A stretch of DNA of 8,208 nt from a bacterium (GTDB taxonomy: Bacteria > Hydrogenedentota > Hydrogenedentia > Hydrogenedentiales > SLHB01): the NCBI GenBank assembly GCA_024231375.1, contig JAAEQP010001548.1, forward strand, positions 1 through 8,208, given 5' to 3'. Both the position numbers and the translations under genes were made by a program. Below, piece after piece: positions 4,621 to 8,208 of the stretch. Position 1 is the stretch's first letter. Each line of letters begins with the position of its first letter. A model generated the notes under the pieces. It did not search any database. It saw only the letters and a program-made list of their open reading frames with translations, and had not been told where the DNA came from.

Positions 4621-6960
4621 TTGGTCGGGAGAATTTCGCCGCTTGCGAAGATGCTCCTTGTTGTGGGCGTCCTGTTCTTCGCCGGGTCCTACTACCCCAA
4701 CTACATCCTCCAAGAGGATACGATAGGGGATGCGTTCGACCTTGTGGGGACGGGTGCGCTTGTCCTCGGCGCCTGTCTCATCGTCCGATCCTTCTCCAAA
4801 TCCCATTACGTGATCGGCGCCATTTACACGGGCGCTGCCTGTCTCACACTGGCTCGCGTCATCGACTTCACCCAGGAAATGGCATTTCTCCGGGGGGTTC
4901 CGTTCGTCGGAGACACGGGATTGGGCAGCACCCTGATCATGCGGGGTCTTGAGGGATTCGGATACTGCTGCGTCCTCCTTACTATGCTCGCGGTTCTGTA
5001 CGAACTGGCCCAGTTGAAGGCTTCGGCGGAACTGGAGCATCAGCGCTACCTCGAACTGCACGAGGCCAGCCTGCTTCTGGCCCGCGTGGCGGACATGTCG
5101 GCCGAGGCGGTCTTCGGATTCGACGCATCGGGCGCGGTCCGCACATGGAACCTGGGCGCCGAGAGTCTCTTTGGGTACACCAGCGCCGAAGCGGTCGGTA
5201 GACCCGCGGCCGGTTTTCTTCTCGACGCCCCCTATCCACTGGACAGCGAGCTGATGGCCCGGCTGGGCGCGGAGCATCCCCTTCACGATGTGGAACTGGC
5301 GGGCCGCACCAAACAAGGCAAGACATTCCCGGCCGGGGCGACCTTCTCCCTCGTGTCGGATGATGCGGGTCAGCCGGTCGGCGTCAGCGTGATCGTCCGG
5401 GATATCGAAGAACAGAAGAGGGCGGAACGCGAACTCATCGCGTCCCGCAACCTCCTTTCCGGGGCGCTGCACAGTGCCGACGTGGGCATGTTCATCATCC
5501 GGCCCGACTTCGAATTGGTCGAGTTCAACATCCGTATGGAAGAGTTGACCGGTGTGCGCTGGGATGGCCCCATGTCCATGTCGGAGATGGCCCAAGGCAG
5601 GTTCGAGCCGACCGCCCGGTTCGTCGAAACGGTTCTTGCCAGCGTGTTCGAACAACGCGAGCCGGTCGAGTTCCGGAATCTCGCCGTCCACCGCCAGAAC
5701 GACAACTCGACCCGCATATGCAACATGGCCGTGTCGCCCATTCTCGGCGAAGACGGACAAGTCGTGGCGGCGGGCGGCATCGCGGTGGACATCACGGACC
5801 GAGAGGCCCTTCAGGCCCGGCTGCTGGAATCCCAGAAGCTCGAGAGTCTTGGCCGGCTTGCCGGCGGGATTGCCCACGATTTCAACAACATTCTCGGCGG
5901 TATCCTGGGGTACGCCTCCCTCCTGCGCCAGAAATTCGGACCCGACTCGCCCTACATGCGCTACATCGAAACCATCGAGGATTCGGCCAACCGGGCATCC
6001 GAACTAACCCATCAACTGCTGGCCTTCTCCAGGGGAGGCAAGTCGCAAATGGCCGCGGTGCAGCTCAACGACCTCATTGAGGAGACGGTGCGCCTTGCGC
6101 AGCCCGGCCTGAACCCCAACATCACCGTCCGTGTTGACACGGCCGACGACCTCCCGAGCATCGAGGCGGACCCGAACCAAGTGAAGCAGATCCTCATGAA
6201 TCTGCTCATCAACTCCAGGGACGCCGTAGGCGAATCCGGCGCCATCTGCATCGCCACGCAAGCCGTGCATGTGAAGGGAGAGGTGCGTCGGCGCCTGAAC
6301 CTGGAGCGGGCCGGGGCCTATGTTCGACTGACGGTGAGTGACGACGGATGCGGCATGCCTCAGGAAGTCTGCGACCGCATCTTCGAACCCTTCTTCTCGA
6401 CAAAAGAGAAGGGGTCGGCCTACGGCCTCGGACTCTCGGTCGTCTACGGCATCGTGCAAGCTCACCGCGGCAGCCTCTCCGTGGAATCCGGTCTAGGAAG
6501 GGGAACCGAGTTCGAGATCCATCTGCCCGCAAGCACACGGGAGGCCCCCGCGGCCACCCATTCTCCTTCGGCGCTGCCCCAGGCGGCCGGTGGCACCGAA
6601 ACCATCCTGGTGGTGGACGACGAACGCTTCATCCGGGCCCTTGCGCAGGACGTGCTGACGGACGCCGGCTATACCGTCCTCTGCGCCGGCAGCGGCGAGG
6701 AAGCCCTGAGTCTCTACAGCGAACACCGTGACGCCATCTCGCTCGTGTTGCTGGACCTCGTGATGCCCGGCATTGGCGGGGTCCGCACCCTCGCCCGGCT
6801 CAGAGACATACAACCCGATATCCGGTGCATCATCTCCAGCGGCCACGGTCTGGACTCCCTGGATTCCTCCCACTTCTCGGATCCCATGATCAGCTTCGTA
6901 CCGAAACCCTACCAGGTCGAGGCGCTGACGAGCGCCATCCGCGAACTTCTGGACTCGTAA
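4621..6960 (+). CDS. membrane-bound PAS-containing hybrid sensor histidine kinase
   Basis: Signal-transduction kinase that would autophosphorylate on His and pass the phosphate to its own receiver domain. 779 residues from TTG at 4621 (read as Met1). Domains in order: four predicted membrane helices at about 8-22, 40-57, 62-81 and 109-129, with little between them; a short helical linker 130-150; PAS 1 at about 150-265 (AVFGFDASGAVRTWN, then VIVRDIEEQKRAE); PAS 2 at about 277-395 (ending GIAVDITDREALQ); HisKA with LAGGIAHDFNN, phospho-acceptor His419; HATPase with N-box NLLINSRDAV (527-536), DDGCGM (574-579), FEPFFSTKEKG (588-598) and GLGLS (602-606); an Ala/Pro/Ser linker 636-658; receiver with VVDDE (664-668), phospho-acceptor Asp712 in LVLLDLVMPG and Lys762 in PKPY. 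All catalytic motifs look intact. The membrane region matches no sensor family I recognise, and no response regulator or HPt gene is in view. Divergent from the sugar operon. Confidence 0.95.
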   Translation: MVGRISPLAKMLLVVGVLFFAGSYYPNYILQEDTIGDAFDLVGTGALVLGACLIVRSFSKSHYVIGAIYTGAACLTLARVIDFTQEMAFLRGVPFVGDTGLGSTLIMRGLEGFGYCCVLLTMLAVLYELAQLKASAELEHQRYLELHEASLLLARVADMSAEAVFGFDASGAVRTWNLGAESLFGYTSAEAVGRPAAGFLLDAPYPLDSELMARLGAEHPLHDVELAGRTKQGKTFPAGATFSLVSDDAGQPVGVSVIVRDIEEQKRAERELIASRNLLSGALHSADVGMFIIRPDFELVEFNIRMEELTGVRWDGPMSMSEMAQGRFEPTARFVETVLASVFEQREPVEFRNLAVHRQNDNSTRICNMAVSPILGEDGQVVAAGGIAVDITDREALQARLLESQKLESLGRLAGGIAHDFNNILGGILGYASLLRQKFGPDSPYMRYIETIEDSANRASELTHQLLAFSRGGKSQMAAVQLNDLIEETVRLAQPGLNPNITVRVDTADDLPSIEADPNQVKQILMNLLINSRDAVGESGAICIATQAVHVKGEVRRRLNLERAGAYVRLTVSDDGCGMPQEVCDRIFEPFFSTKEKGSAYGLGLSVVYGIVQAHRGSLSVESGLGRGTEFEIHLPASTREAPAATHSPSALPQAAGGTETILVVDDERFIRALAQDVLTDAGYTVLCAGSGEEALSLYSEHRDAISLVLLDLVMPGIGGVRTLARLRDIQPDIRCIISSGHGLDSLDSSHFSDPMISFVPKPYQVEALTSAIRELLDS

Positions 6961-8208
<1,248 letters not shown>

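Noticed and set aside
4420..5877. Minus-strand open frame of 485 codons opposite the kinase gene
   Set aside because: No recognisable motif, low-complexity composition rich in Arg, Gly, His and Glu, and it lies antisense to the kinase PAS and HisKA regions, which are clearly coding on the plus strand.

Overview
The window is bacterial, GC-rich (roughly 60% by eye) and densely coding, with good Shine-Dalgarno sites at most starts. A signal peptide ending in a loose lipobox suggests a Gram-negative-type envelope. The mix of a Gfo/Idh/MocA dehydrogenase, a fucose-isomerase-like protein and an HDFNN-type hybrid kinase is common in Planctomycetota/Verrucomicrobiota-like and deltaproteobacterial lineages. 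That placement is a weak inference; no rRNA or other marker is present.

Left part (1-4346, minus strand): a four-gene sugar transport and catabolism operon read right to left. It encodes an L-fucose/L-arabinose isomerase-like protein (2910-4346), a Gfo/Idh/MocA-family NAD(P)-dependent oxidoreductase (1829-2857), an RbsC-type ABC permease (893-1828) and an RbsB-type sugar-binding lipoprotein that runs off the left edge (1-854). Gene gaps are 52, 0 and 38 bases. No ABC ATPase gene is present inside the cluster, so it must lie beyond the left edge or elsewhere. Together the genes suggest uptake of a pyranose sugar followed by isomerisation and/or oxidation. The substrate cannot be named from sequence.

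Middle (4347-4620): a 274-base divergent control region. It holds a promoter candidate for each direction and, at the predicted transcription start of the rightward gene, a perfect 12-bp inverted repeat. Further copies of the same core in the leader allow competing pairings. This is the most unusual non-coding signal in the window.

Right part (4621-8208, plus strand): a 779-residue membrane hybrid histidine kinase (four membrane helices, two PAS domains, HisKA/HATPase and a C-terminal receiver), probably starting at TTG. A 134-base gap with its own extended -10 promoter follows, then gdhA, encoding a glutamate dehydrogenase of the E. coli GdhA type and cut by the right edge. The kinase is divergent from the sugar operon and has no partner regulator in view. 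Whether it senses or controls the sugar system is untested.

No mobile elements, CRISPR arrays, tRNA/rRNA genes or phage genes were seen. I do not see a clearly undescribed system. The best candidates for follow-up are the kinase leader structure and the substrate of the isomerase/dehydrogenase cassette.
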